64,000 nucleotides of DNA, from assembly GCF_902635505.1 (NCBI RefSeq), contig NC_045430.1, positions 129,719,425-129,783,424 of the forward strand. Direction: 5' to 3'. The notes under the pieces are model-generated. The model worked only from the letters and a program-made list of their open reading frames with translations, had not been told where the DNA came from and did no database searches. Within the stretch, counting starts at the first letter, position 1. Each line of letters begins with the position of its first letter. Source of the stretch: Sarcophilus harrisii (taxonomy: Eukaryota; Chordata; Mammalia; Dasyuromorphia; Dasyuridae). The translations under genes and the position numbers were made by a program. This document shows positions 22,800 through 33,870 of the stretch, in pieces.

Positions 22800-24320
22800 T
22801 CATGGCATAACTTTATTTAGTTGCAATAGAGAAGATTTCTCACTTTTATTGACACAGAATTTTGGTAGCCATATGACAGTATATTGGGACATAATAGCCT
22901 TTAGCAAAGTTCTCCACATAGAATAAGCTCTGTAAAGTATGAGTGCTTATTATCTCCGTGGAACTCACCAATTTTACCAGCCAGGGACACCATTGATCTT
23001 TCCTTGTGTTCACTTAACCTAGGAATCAGAATGAGGTTGGCTAATTAAGGTGATATCAACTTAATATCTCATAGCACAAATTTTCTTTCCATAGGAAAAC
23101 TATATTGTCTATTCTCCCTTTACGATTCTTTAAAAAAATTATTTATGACCTATTTCTATCTCTCCAAACTCTAAACGTGACTCATACTGAGGTCAGTGGA
23201 AATGGACTAGTTATAACACACATGTGGTACACATACCCATCCTGTAGAGCTTCATAATTCTCACTTAGAACATATGAATGCCTACTGATTCTTTGAGATA
23301 ACCTGTTTATTCCAATACACTCTCCACTGGCAATTTAAGTCCCCAGGGAAGAATTATCCCTACATTGCTATATTCAAATTCTCTTAGTCTTTTTAACTCT
23401 TCAGCTCTGTTATGCTTTTATTTATATAAAACCAGATACCAACAATAATAGTATATTTATTTCATAAGTATTAAGCATTTACTTAATGACAAGAAAAATA
23501 AACAATAATATCACAGATATGCATACATTAAAGCAAATTTAATAGTACTAAATACATCACAATCCGTACATATAGCTGTGTCACACTTTCCCACTAATGT
23601 ACTTAGAGAGAATGGGTACACTCAGAATGTCACTAAGAAAGCACACGAGAGGAAACTTTATATGCTTAGATTAATTTATGACTTGGGAATTATAAGCTTT
23701 TGTTATTTTCTTTCCGTCTCAAGATATATACATGAAGTTTCTTCAGAAACATAACTTCTATATTGGACAAATGCTTTCACTGTTAAGCTGAGATTATCTA
23801 CTCTTCTGAATTAACTCAAAACTAGTAAATCTGTCAGATGCTTCTCTGATTTTCTATTCCTAAATGGTTACTCTGTTCAGACAGATTCCTCAATAGCAAT
23901 TATAATGTCCATCATTTCAAATTTCAAATCTAGCTGAAGTTCTGAAATCTGTCCTTTTAGCTCTTTCCTTTATCTGAATGGGTTCATATTTTGAGTCATC
24001 TCTGTGAACAAATCCATCTTAGCATATAGTTAGCAACTACATTCTTATCTTCATATAATCAGATAAATTTCATTTATCTCAGTCATAGAACAGCTTTCGT
24101 TTCCATATTGCTCCAGTTTACAGTTTGTCATGTTCAAAATGAGTAACAACTATCTCATAACTAAGACAGAGTTCGCTGTTTCTCTTGGAACTCTTAAGCA
24201 GACCTTTGCTCCCGATGAATTGTCAGAGAAAAGAAACTAGGAACTGTTTCTCATTTTTTTTTCCCTCGGCAAACATGCTCTATACAAATGAGCTGTCTCT
24301 ACCTTAAAAAGGGTAACTAC
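22800..24320. other. Unassigned AT-rich sequence
   Basis: No coding or known repeat signature. Could be a decayed element of a family I do not recognise. Confidence 0.35.
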
Positions 24321-24324
24321 ATTA

Positions 24325-24542
24325 GAATCAGACTCATCTTCCTGAGTTCAAATCTTGCCTCAGACAATTACAAGCTATGTATGTGGCCCTAGGTGAGTCA
24401 CTTACCCTGCTTGCCCCAGTTTCTTCATATGTAAAAAGAGCCAGAGCAGGAAATGGCAAATGATTCCAGTATATTTTATCCACAAAACCACAAATGGGGT
24501 CATAAAGAGTTGGACACAACTGAAATGACTGAATAACACATC
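24325..24542 (+). mobile_element. Mar1-like SINE
   Basis: ATCAGACTCATCTTCCTGAGTTCAAATC...CAGCAGGAAATGG-type motif...CCACAAATGGGGTCATAAAGAGTTGGACACAAC. Confidence 0.85.
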
Positions 24543-24559
24543 TGAATCATAAAATTTGA

Positions 24560-25215
24560 GAGTAGGAAGATAATTCTATGGCTGTCTAGTCTAAGCCATT
24601 TACCAAACCAGCACTATAACACACCCAAAAGCTTGACAACTTCCAGCTAAGGGAAACTTATCATCTCAGGAGGCAAGTCATCCCACTTTTGGTTAGCATT
24701 AGTCATCAGAATGACAATGTTTTTCTTTATATCAATCCCAAATTTTTCTCTTTGCAACTTCTATCCATTGCTCCTGGTTTGGCCCTCTGGGGCAGATGGT
24801 ACAAAATTAATCTTTTCTCCACATGAGAGCCCTTCAAAAATTTGGAGACAGCTAACTAACCATTCTCATTTAGTCTAGTTTTTTCTAGACTAAACATACC
24901 CAGGTCCCTACCTTAATATATCGTGGACTTAAGGCTTTTAACCACCTTGTTGCCCTCCTATGGTCACTCTATTTTATCAATGTGCTTCTTAAGCCATGAT
25001 GTCCAGAACTGAACCCAATTCCATATGGTTCATTGAATATAAAGAACAGTGGGACTATTGCCTCCCTATTCCTGGTAGTTATGCCCCTCAATACTTTTTA
25101 GCTGCAACATCACTGTGATGACTTGATTCATTTTGAACCTGCAGTCCCACTAAAACTTCAACATTTTTAAGAGCACCTATTTATCTATATTTCCCCCACC
25201 TCTTAGTGATTGTTG
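24560..25215 (-). mobile_element. CR1/L3 LINE ORF2 3' region (minus)
   Basis: The plus strand contains TGCTCCTGGTTTGGCCCTCTGGGGC, ATGAGAGCCCTTCAAAAATTTGGAGACAGCTA, GTTGCCCTCCTATGGTCACTC, TGTCCAGAACTGAACCCAATTC. This is the antisense of the conserved end of CR1-type ORF2 (peptides like YCVQFWAP and [20 protein letters not shown] in the family). Old and without an open frame. Confidence 0.8.
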
Positions 25216-25338
25216 AAATTGTTTCGGGAGTTGATTTTTTTTTTTTAACCCAGAACTAGACTTAATTCATTACTGACATAGAAAACACTGAAAGGCTAGT
25301 ACATATATGGCACCTAGATCTTTGTCAAGATGAGATCA

Positions 25339-25369
<31 letters not shown>

Positions 25370-25504
25370 GGCAAACTAATCAAACTATCATAGGTCTTCA
25401 AGCTATTGCTGTACTTGCCCTTACCTGCTTCCTTATCTGTTTCTTTTCTATTTGCTTCTACTACCCTATAATCTTCTTTAAGAGATAACCAAAAGACTTG
25501 CAGA

Positions 25505-25685
25505 CTACAGATCACAGATTTAGAGCAGGAAAAGACTTCTGAGGCCATAAAGTATAACCCTCTCATTTTGCAAATACAAAAATGGATGCAGAAGGGTGAA
25601 GCAACTTGCAAAAATGGCATTTAAACTCAGGTTGTCTAACTTCAGAACCAGTATTTTTCCATGATATGACACTGTTTCTGAGTTC
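25505..25685 (-). mobile_element. MIR/L3-type SINE remnant (minus)
   Basis: CACAGATTTAGAGCAGGAAAAGAC...CCCTCTCATTTTGCAAATAC...GGTTGTCTAACTTCAGAACCAG. Confidence 0.5.
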
Positions 25686-25769
25686 AGCTAACTTGACTGC
25701 TCATTCACAAAAATCCCAACACCTCATTCCTTAGGTTCAAGCAGGGACTGCTACTTATAATTCTCTCTG

Positions 25770-25918
25770 GATTTTGTATTGACTTCTTTGTGCACATCGT
25801 ATTTTATCCCAAGAGAATCTAAGTGTCTTGAACTGTGGATAACCGACTAAGTTGTTCTACTGGGATTTCCTTGGTGGCAGGGACATAACGGTTTAATACA
25901 TGTTTGTTGACTTAGCAA
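25770..25918 (+). mobile_element. L2 LINE 3' end (plus)
   Basis: CTGGGATTTCCTTGGTGGCAGGGACATAACGGTTTAATACATGTTTGTTGACTTAG matches the decayed L2 3' terminus. Confidence 0.5.
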
Positions 25919-25919
25919 T

Positions 25920-27960
25920 CAAGCAGATCCCTTGTTTTAGACCTCTGATGTTCTGGAGTGAGGTAGGTATAGCAGAAGTAGGCAATGGTGGACTCTGAAC
26001 AGGGAATCTTTCCCAGAATTCAATTTAATCATAAGGGGGACATGATTTGAATGCAGGTTTTCTTGCTCCAGAGTTGGAGCAAGTCTCCAAAAAACCCTAC
26101 AACACCTCAACAGAAAGCATTGCCTAAATGGGGGCACACTGTCAGTACTCTGAGGTGGGGAAAGAGTGAATGAAATTCATTTTTTAACCCAGCTAGAGTA
26201 AAGTTTGGAGCACAGCTGCCTAAAGGGGCCTCTTTGGGCCAGTTCTGATCTATGGACCTCACTAAGGTCTCCACAGAGCTTTAACACTTCACTAAGGCAG
26301 TAAGACAAGCAATAGCCATGGCAGCAATAGCCATGACAACAGCTGGCAGCTGTGGCAGTAGTAGTTATAGAACAGCAGAACAACAGGTGTCACTGCTCTG
26401 GGCATGGGCTAGAAAGAGGGCAATGCCGGAAAATGTCAAGGCAGGAGCTGTGAGGCTACTGAGAGATCATCTGGCACGAACCTTGGACCAAGGGCCAGAG
26501 TCAGTCGTGAGACCCAGGGCCAGCATCGGCAGATGGGGCAAACTTGGATCATGGTCTTTCCCAGTTGTGTGACATATGTGGCCTGTTAGGAATAAGAGGA
26601 AAGGGTGGACCCTCAGGAAAGGCAAATTCTTTCTATCTTTGGGGTGGAGCTCAACTCCAGGGTGGTGCTGTGAGTCTGGAGTGTCTCTATAGATCCCCTG
26701 GGAAGGTGGAACTCATCAGAAGGGCGGGTTATGTTTATGCCCTAATAACCCCAAGTTCTTTTCCTACCTGGTGTGAAGCAGGAAAAGATCCATAACCTGC
26801 CCCTACCCCCTACCCCATGACAGTAATAGAGCAACTATTTAGGTGTCTGAAGAAATTAAGTCTGGCCAAGAGGAATTTTCTAAAAAAAAACAAAAAACAA
26901 AAAGCAAAAACAAAAACTTTCTACAGGCTACCCCATGAATTATTTCTTCATTCTTGGTTTTGTGTAATAAACTTGTTTTATGTGTCATATCTTATCTTGG
27001 CACATGCAAGAAAATTAAAAATATCTAGAAACTAGATGTTCATATTTTCCCAGGGTTGATCTGAGTGCAGGCAAAATCACTGAGACATTCAGTGAAAAGC
27101 CTATAAGGTTGATCCCTTGAGATAATTAGTGAAAAACCTATAATGTTGAACCCAGCCTATAGAAGCTTCAGCATTCAGTTCTGGGACATATTGTGCAACA
27201 AACATCTTCTCATTCTCACTACAGACCCATAGGTCTAATAATTTTCTTTTTGCTGTAGGATAAAAATTTCCCCTTGCCACATGTTTTGGGGCCATCTCCA
27301 GATTTTGCCTCGTTTTTTAGAGTGGAGAAAAAGTGAGATTCTTTCCTATTTCCTTTTTTCCCCAATGTGTGATATATATATACACACACACAAACTGATA
27401 GAGAATTACACCATTTCTACCACTCCCAAACTTCCCAGAGATTTAGTACTTAAGAAAATTTCCTCCTACTTTGCAACTTAAAGAGTTATACTTTAAATTC
27501 ATGGTTCCAGAAATCTCAATCTTGCATTTGCAAAAATACTTAACATACATTACAGAGGAAACTGACTCACTCTATATGGTATGATCCATATTTACCCATT
27601 AATCATCTTCACACTCCTGCGGGAGTTATATTCACTTTCATTTTGTAAATAGCATTTTCTCTTTGAGCATTCCTCTTATCAGTCGCGCAGTTGACCAAAG
27701 ACTCAACAAGATTGTTCCTGGATGGTTTCAGCATTGAAGCCACACCATGATGTGATTCCCCGCCTATGTAGTAGAGAAAACATTATAGAAAACATTTTAT
27801 ATAACTCTTTTCACTCCCCGGTACCTTTTCTCTCATTATTTTCCTATGGTCTGGAGGCCCATCTCTAGGACACTTCTATACCACCAGAACTTGCTGAAGG
27901 TTGAAATGGGTCTAGCCAGAGAACCCCTTCCTTCTCTGCTTCTCCTTATTCCTGCTGTCA
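25920..27960. other. Unassigned sequence
   Basis: Short frames at 26177-26795 overlap on both strands without a domain. 26300-26370 has a local CAGCAATAGCCATG-type duplication. A short TA/CA microsatellite is at 27371-27391. Confidence 0.35.
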
Positions 27961-27964
27961 ATTT

Positions 27965-28085
27965 GAAGGTCATAGTATCACAGATCTGGAGAGGACCTCA
28001 CAGACCTTAGAGACATTTAGTCCCATCAAGAGACAAGGTGATTTGTCTCATGTCCCACAGATAGCAGCACATAAGGCCATGTTAC
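27965..28085 (-). mobile_element. MIR/L3-type SINE remnant (minus)
   Basis: ATCACAGATCTGGAGAGGACC...GGTGATTTGTCTCATGTCCCACAGATAGC. A similar start (GATCATAGGTTTAGAACTGG) lies at 28540-28600. Confidence 0.5.
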
Positions 28086-28709
28086 AGAAACGATAATGCA
28101 TGTGATGCTGCAAAGGCTTACCCAAGTGTGTACAAACAAGAAAGTTTTTCTAGTGTGGAAAACTACTGTATATTCAGATTCTGGCTCACCTACCCCCTTC
28201 CTGTGGATGTCACAACTGGACCCAGCTCTCTGGGTACTGCTGCTTGCCAAGATCTTCCTAGGGGGAATCCACCTTGAAGAACAGCCACTGGCTCGTGGAG
28301 ACCTCCAAGTTTAGGAACCAAAGCATATGCCTGTGTCGCTTGTCAGGAGTCCTGAGATAATTTTGGACCTTTAGAAGATTCAGTAGTCATCAAGGGGGGA
28401 GCAGATATAAGAGAGACTTCTTAGGGTAAGAGACGGTCATGCTCTAGGCATATGGAGTTAAATTCTATGTATAAAAAATCAAAGGAGGAACAAAAACAGC
28501 CACATGCACTCTCTCCCTGCATTCTGGTCCTCTCTCTATAGGATCATAGGTTTAGAACTGGAGGGACCAGTTAGTTATACAACCTCATTTTTTAGCAGTT
28601 AACAAAAGGTTAACTTGACAATAGCAAGGAAACTGGACTGACTTAATAGGTGCAGTTTCTCTGACTCTTCATAAAGGAGCTTCTAATTCTTTATGTCCTG
28701 GCTTTTAAT

Positions 28710-28865
28710 ATTTAGATCATGAAGAAGTCCGGTCAGTGTCAACTTCCTCATTTTGCAGATGAAGAAGCTCAGGGAAGTTACATGAGCTGCTGAAGATCCC
28801 AAGGCCAAGAAACCTCTCAGAAGGAGGAACTGAGCTCAGATTCTCTGATTCCAAAGACGGCAATA
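28710..28865 (-). mobile_element. MIR-type SINE remnant (minus)
   Basis: CTTCCTCATTTTGCAGATGAAGAAGCTCAGGGAAG...GAGCTCAGATTCTCTGATTCCAAAG. Confidence 0.5.
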
Positions 28866-28889
28866 CATGCCATTTTGTTGGAGTTGAGA

Positions 28890-29965
28890 AAGATCTGGGA
28901 TTAATTTTGGCAAGACCAGAAAATAAAAGGCAACAAGTAACTGATGGATATAATTGTACGCCTGGTCCCAGGAACCCCATTATGTGGATGGGGTTCCCTC
29001 AGCTGTTACTGAGCACAAAGCAGGTGTCTGAATGGCCTGAGAACACATAATTGACAGCAAGAAGTGTGGGACAAAGACCCTTTCAGATGTTGGCTACTAT
29101 CTGAATATGAAGGCATCAGGTAACAAAGACAAGGGTCTTGTCCTGCCAAGACTGTTCCCCCAACCCTTTACCACCTGCTCAAGCTTATGTCTCCAACTGT
29201 TTTCTGCCCATTCCTCTGTATGGAAAATAAAAGATTAGGAGGTTTAGGAGATTTAGGAGAATTAGAAGATTAGATTAAATAAGGAACCCTGGCAAAATGG
29301 AGGCAAACAACCATTACTTGATTTATAGTTTAGCCTCCCGAGATGACAATTGCGATAATTATATGATGCTCACCATTAGTTTTTGATGCCTTCCTATCCT
29401 TCCTTCTAAAGAGCTTGGCCTCTGGGGCCATCAGAGGTCTCTGTAGCCACTTGGCTATCGGCTGTGTTCCCTTGAAGAAAGGAGCAGCTCCTCTGCTATT
29501 CTAGCATAAGGCATTTCTATCTTTATTAAAAGAGCTGGGGGGAAGGGGAGTCTATCCATAGACTGGAAGCTAAAATAAAGGGAGCTGAGAAGTTTATCTG
29601 AGTCAGGCGCTCAAGTTGGTGGAGCAACGTGCAGCAGAGACTGCTTGTCCAGGCTCAGCAGCATCTGGCAGCCATCCATGGGAGCAGCATCTGGTGAAGA
29701 AACAATGAGACCGATGGAGAGCAGGCTACTCAGCAAATGCTGCAAAACCAGCACCCCTGGAAGCAGCGAGACATCAGCCAGGAGACATCAGCAGTTCTGG
29801 GAGTCGTCTCCTCCCCAATGTCCCCCCGACATGTGTACTTTTTCCATGTATTTGTGTTTTCTTCCCATGAATGCTTCACATATTGTGGGAAAATGTGCCT
29901 TAGAGTTCTGGAAGACATTTTTTTTTTTTTTTTGCTTTTCTGCTTTTCTTTGTAAGTCATTTCAT
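28890..29965. other. Unassigned sequence
   Basis: A small tandem of TTAGGAG(A/G)TT units lies at about 29235-29275. The CAGCAG-rich region at 29640-29800 gives short frames but no recognised protein. A 17-T run is at about 29917-29932. Confidence 0.35.
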
Positions 29966-29967
29966 CC

Positions 29968-30195
29968 AAAGGACAGTTAGATAATACAGCGGATAGAGTG
30001 GCAGAAGTCAGGAAGATTAGTCTCAGACATTTACTAGTTGTGTCATTTTGGGCAAATCACTTAACCTTATTTGCTTGTTTCCTCATCTATCAAATGAGCA
30101 GGAGAAGGAGATGAATGGGACGCCATTCCACTGTCTTTGACAAGAAAATCGTAGTCAGGGTCAAACACAACTGGAGTGACTGAACAACCATAGCA
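29968..30195 (+). mobile_element. Mar1-like SINE
   Basis: AAAGGACAGTTAGATAATACAGCGGATAGAGTGGCAG...GTTTCCTCATCTATCAAATGAGC...TTTGACAAGAAAATCG...GGAGTGACTGAACAACC. Confidence 0.83.
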
Positions 30196-30904
30196 TTTTA
30201 TCCCCACCTCACTGTTAAGGGTAAACACCCCGGCCACCAGCTTCTCAGTTGAAGTTTCAGGGGATGCAGAACCACACACTATTTTCACCCAGGTGGGGCT
30301 GAGGGTGCCTCTCAGACTTGACACACATAAGAAGGAATGCTAGGCCAGGAGGGAAACTAATGAGTCTTTGAGGTTCTGGGGATTTCTGCATGGATGAAAA
30401 GAATTCTTGCCAGTGGTGACCTGAAGACAGAGTCTTTTCCTCTGGGCCTCTACTATTTTAAGACAAAGGCCCCTCTGCCTGAGAGGAAGTGGATGGATTG
30501 ATCCAATTCTGCTTCAAGTAGATAGCTCTGCTCCTCGATTGATAGGAATTCCCTGATAAATTCTTTTCAGCCTGGTTCCTGCCCCTCGGCTTTTTCCTAG
30601 ATACTCTTCCCAGATTGTACCCTCTAGTTGTCCATTTCTGTCTTCTGCTTTCTCTCCCATCCTACCAACTAATTCCTCGACTATTACTTTGCAGACGATA
30701 AGCACTAGCTTGAATACCCAGGAAGGTAATTCCATTATCTGCGGTAGTACTCACACAATCAGATGTCCAAACCTCTTTTCCTCATTATGTTCCTCTGGGC
30801 AGAGATGAAACAAGCAACATACACTCTATTGGCTATATTACCTCATTTAGGGAGGGGGGAGAAGGAAGGAATGGTTTATCTCTCAGCAATAATATGGTAC
30901 CCAC

Positions 30905-31299
30905 CTCTTCAACAATAAGATGAACCAAATCAGTTCCAATGGAGCAGTAATGAACAGAACCAGCTACACCCAGGGAAAGAACTCTGGGAGATGACTATGA
31001 ATGAACCACTACATAGAATCCCCAATCCCTCTATTTTTGTCCGCCTGCATTTTTGATTTCCTTCACAGGCTAATTGTACACTATCTCAAAGTCCGATTCT
31101 TTTTGTACAGCAAAATAACGGTTTGGACATGTTAGATATATTGTAATTAACTTATGCTTTAACATATTTAACATGCATTGGTCAACCTGCCATCTGAGGG
31201 AAGGGGTGGGGGGAAGGAGGGGAAAAGTTGGAACAAAAGGATTTGCAATTGTCAATGCTGAAAAATACCTATGAATAAAAAGCTATAATAATAAAATAA
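30905..31299 (+). mobile_element. L1 3' UTR, 5'-truncated insertion
   Basis: This is the same L1 subfamily as the 3' part of 15025-16877 (shared ATGGAGCAGTAATGAAC, AAGAACTCTGGGAGATGACT, GATTCTTTTTGTACAGCAAA). Its tail is AT-rich. Target duplications AATAATATGGTACCCAC (30888-30904) and AATAATATGAGACCCAC (31300-31316) agree at 15 of 17 bases. Confidence 0.88.
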
Positions 31300-31591
31300 A
31301 ATAATATGAGACCCACAGATATTCAAGTAAAGTGCTTTATACAGTTTCAATGCTTGCTAAATATTTGTTGAATTTGTTAAAACATAAAAGATAACAAATT
31401 ATACCATTAAAACAATTGTTGATGGCACGCTGTGTTCTAAAATCTTTCTCCTCCTTTTTACTTCTCTTCTGATTATACCTAAGACGGACAGTAGTGCCAG
31501 AAGGCTTTTTGGAGAGGGGGAGATAGTCTGACTGTGCTAAACTTTACATCACTCGGGTGCAATTTCATAACACTTTCTTTGATGTTGATAG

Positions 31592-31657
31592 GTCATGTTT
31601 CACCAGCTGTGGCTGCTGGTGTCTGAAGTCAAGAATAGCCTGAGGGACAGCCTACAA
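31592..31657 (+). other. Exon-like 66-bp segment (weak candidate)
   Basis: An AG (31590-31591) after a moderately T-rich stretch is followed by 22 open codons beginning V-M-F-H-Q-L-W-L-L-V-S and a strong donor match (CAA followed by GTAAGTAAG from 31658). Codon choice is CTG/GTG/CAG-rich, unlike the AT-rich surroundings. A frame this short stays open by chance fairly often, I do not recognise the peptide, and no partner exon is evident. Confidence 0.15.
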
Positions 31658-32039
31658 GTAAGTAAGAAGAGTCTGTCTTAAGGTGTGCTTTTAAAAATAC
31701 TTTGAGAGAAACCAGAGGAAAGGAAAGGTAGGGGAGCAGTGACTACAGATTTACTGGAAACTAACTTGTCTGCAAATTTGGGTGTTATAGGGATGAGTTT
31801 GCCAGAGTTGGCTCTTGTCATATGGCACAAGGCCCAGGCATAGCAGGTGGCTCAGACAAAGCCTTAATTGATGGCTTAATTGAGGTATTAGGTAGGTTAT
31901 GACTTCCAACCTATAACTCCCTTAAGTTAAATAGCATTCTCTGTCTTTCCGTTAGAAAGGTAAATACATGTAGAACAAATGAGGCATGTCATTAGCTTAA
32001 ATTTTCATTGATGAAATGAGTTGGGAAAATTTTTTTGTT

Positions 32040-32246
32040 TCTTTTGCCAACTATAAGAGTTACACCAATCTATTTCTGTGCCTTTGCACTGATTGTTCCC
32101 AATGCCTGGAATGCATCTTTCCTCATCTCTGCCTCTGGAAATCCCTGGTTAAAGTTAAGCTCAAGCACCACCTACTACATAAAGTCTTTCCTAATCTAGC
32201 AAATTCTAGTTCTGCCCCTCTCTAACTACTATGTATTAATTGTACC

Positions 32247-32250
<4 letters not shown>
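32040..32250 (+). mobile_element. L2 LINE 3' fragment (plus)
   Basis: CTGTGCCTTTGCACTGATTGTTCCCAATGCCTGGAATGC, CTCAAGCACCACCTACTACATAAAGTC and CCTCTCTAACTAC match L2 near the 3' end. It runs into a (TA)n tract at 32252. Confidence 0.8.
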
Positions 32251-32251
<1 letters not shown>

Positions 32252-32297
<46 letters not shown>

Positions 32298-32299
32298 TT
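32252..32299. repeat. (TA)n microsatellite
   Basis: Almost pure TA dinucleotides between an L2 3' fragment and an L1 fragment. A second TATG/TA-rich stretch lies at about 32726-32800. Confidence 0.95.
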
Positions 32300-32645
32300 T
32301 ACATAAATCATCAGCATTTCTATATATTACCAACAAAACCCAGCAGCAAAAATAGAAAGAGAAATCTGATTTAAAAGGACTACAGACAATATAAAATATT
32401 TGGGAGTCTACCTGTCAAGACAAACCCAGGAACTATATGAACACTATCACAAAATGTTTTTCACACAAAGTCAGATCTAAACAAGCTACTACAATAAAAA
32501 TGACAATTCTGCTTAAATTAATGTACTTACTTGGTGCAATCACAATCAAACTGCCCGAAATTATTTTATAGAAATAGAAAAGATAATAACAAAGTTCATC
32601 TGGAAGAAAAAAAAGATCAAGAATATCAAGGGAATTATACACACA
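32300..32645 (+). mobile_element. L1 ORF2 fragment (plus)
   Basis: The plus strand reads TCATCAGCATTTCTATATATT, then ACTATATGAACACTATCACAAAATG and GACCAAATTTTGG-like L1 sequence (AATGACAATTCTGCTTAAATTAATGTACTTA), ending at AAGAATATCAAGGGAATTA. This is the L1 ORF2 stretch that precedes and overlaps the part kept at 15051 onward. It has many stops. Both ends are truncated. Confidence 0.75.
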
Positions 32646-33155
32646 CCTTTCAATCAACAAGCAATTAAAACAGTGTCTGACTCAAGGAGATTCCATTTGA
32701 ACAGTGGGGACAACATGATATATAGATGTGTGTATAAATATGTATATATATGTATTTGTATATATATTATGTATATACATCTATATATATATATATATGC
32801 TTTTGGGTTTTTTATATTTCAATATTTTAAGCAGAGGTGTTTATTTTTCTTTTTTCTTCAACATAGCATGTTCATTTCCTTCACTTGATCAAAGGTATTC
32901 TTCATATATCTGAGTGAATTTCCCAAGGACATACTTAAAAAGTGTTTTTCTAGAATAGCAAAACCTTTTGGAGTCATAATATCTGCACCTTTCCAGTTTA
33001 TTTCCATTAAATAAATGTATGTTGTTTTTTTTTTTTATTTTCAAGAACAGGGAGCAACCACATATGGACTTAAACATCATTGTGCTAAGTGTACTCACTA
33101 AGGATGTAAAAAGTGAAATTAAAAAGAACAAAGATAGTGAAAGAGCTGGATTAAA

Positions 33156-33215
33156 CCAAGTGCACACATAGAGGAGATATGCACTGTTGCATATCTCCTC
33201 TATGTGTGCACTTGG
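33156..33215. repeat. Perfect inverted repeat (28-bp arms, 4-nt loop)
   Basis: The left arm 33156-33183 (starts CCAAGTGCACACATAG) is the exact reverse complement of 33188-33215 (ends CTATGTGTGCACTTGG), with loop CTGT. Transcribed, it would fold as a 28-bp mismatch-free stem. Neither arm matches a repeat I know. Confidence 0.97.
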
Positions 33216-33271
33216 TGTTGGAATGTGTTGCATTGGTGCAAGTGTTGGAATGAAGTATCTGTTCAGGAGAT

Positions 33272-33297
33272 ATGATGATGATGATGATGATGATGAT
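33272..33297 (+). repeat. (ATG)n microsatellite
   Basis: About eight ATG units followed by a degenerate ATTGTGATGATG end, 60 bp right of the palindrome. Confidence 0.9.
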
Positions 33298-33480
33298 TGT
33301 GATGATGAGATAATGTTAACAGCTAGCACTGATATAACTCTTTAAGGAGAAGACACCAAGGGCATGTGAGAGATCTTGGACCTTATCAATTCTGCAAAAT
33401 TACAAGTGATAAAACATCAAAAAATAGCAATCTATATATCTATTTTCTCACCCACATAAAATTTTATAAGAATAAGCATC

Positions 33481-33595
33481 AAGGGATAGCTAGATGGTGT
33501 GGTAGATAGAGTACCAGCCTGGAGAAAGGTGAATCTGAGTAAAACATTTCCTAACTATGTGACCCAGAGTAAGTCACTTAACTTGTTAATTAATT
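33481..33595 (+). mobile_element. Mar1/WSINE head fragment
   Basis: AAGGGATAGCTAGATGGTGTGGTAGATAGAGTACC...CTATGTGACCCAGAGTAAGTCACTTAAC; 3' part absent, L1 sequence follows. Confidence 0.7.
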
Positions 33596-33870
33596 TACAA
33601 AAATACTGATGACATATGTTGATATTTTATACCCTAAAACTTTAGTGGTTTTTTATTTTAGTTGATTCTCTCTAGAATTCTTTAAGTAATGTGTTAAGTC
33701 ATATTTAACAATAACATTTGCTTCCTCTTTGGCTATACTTATTCCCTCAATTTCTATTTCTGATATTATTGCTATAAATGGCATTTTTATCCCTACATAA
33801 AATAATAGTTACAATCATGGACATTTTTGCTTTACTCCTGATCTTACTGGAAAGACATCTATTCACATAA
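33596..33870 (-). mobile_element. Second L1 ORF2 RT fragment overlapping the first
   Basis: On the minus strand this again holds the RT stretch beginning near CAGTAAGATCAGGAGTAAAGC and running to CAACATATGTCATCAGTATT. It aligns with the same part of L1 as 33885-34190. So the two L1 pieces are not one continuous copy. Confidence 0.65.

Noticed and set aside
29645-29980. 111-codon plus-strand frame and its two overlapping frames
   Set aside because: The end reads through a poly-T run, and the rest has no family resemblance.
32673-32913. Tyr/Ile-rich small membrane-like proteins
   Set aside because: They read through TATG/TA microsatellite sequence.
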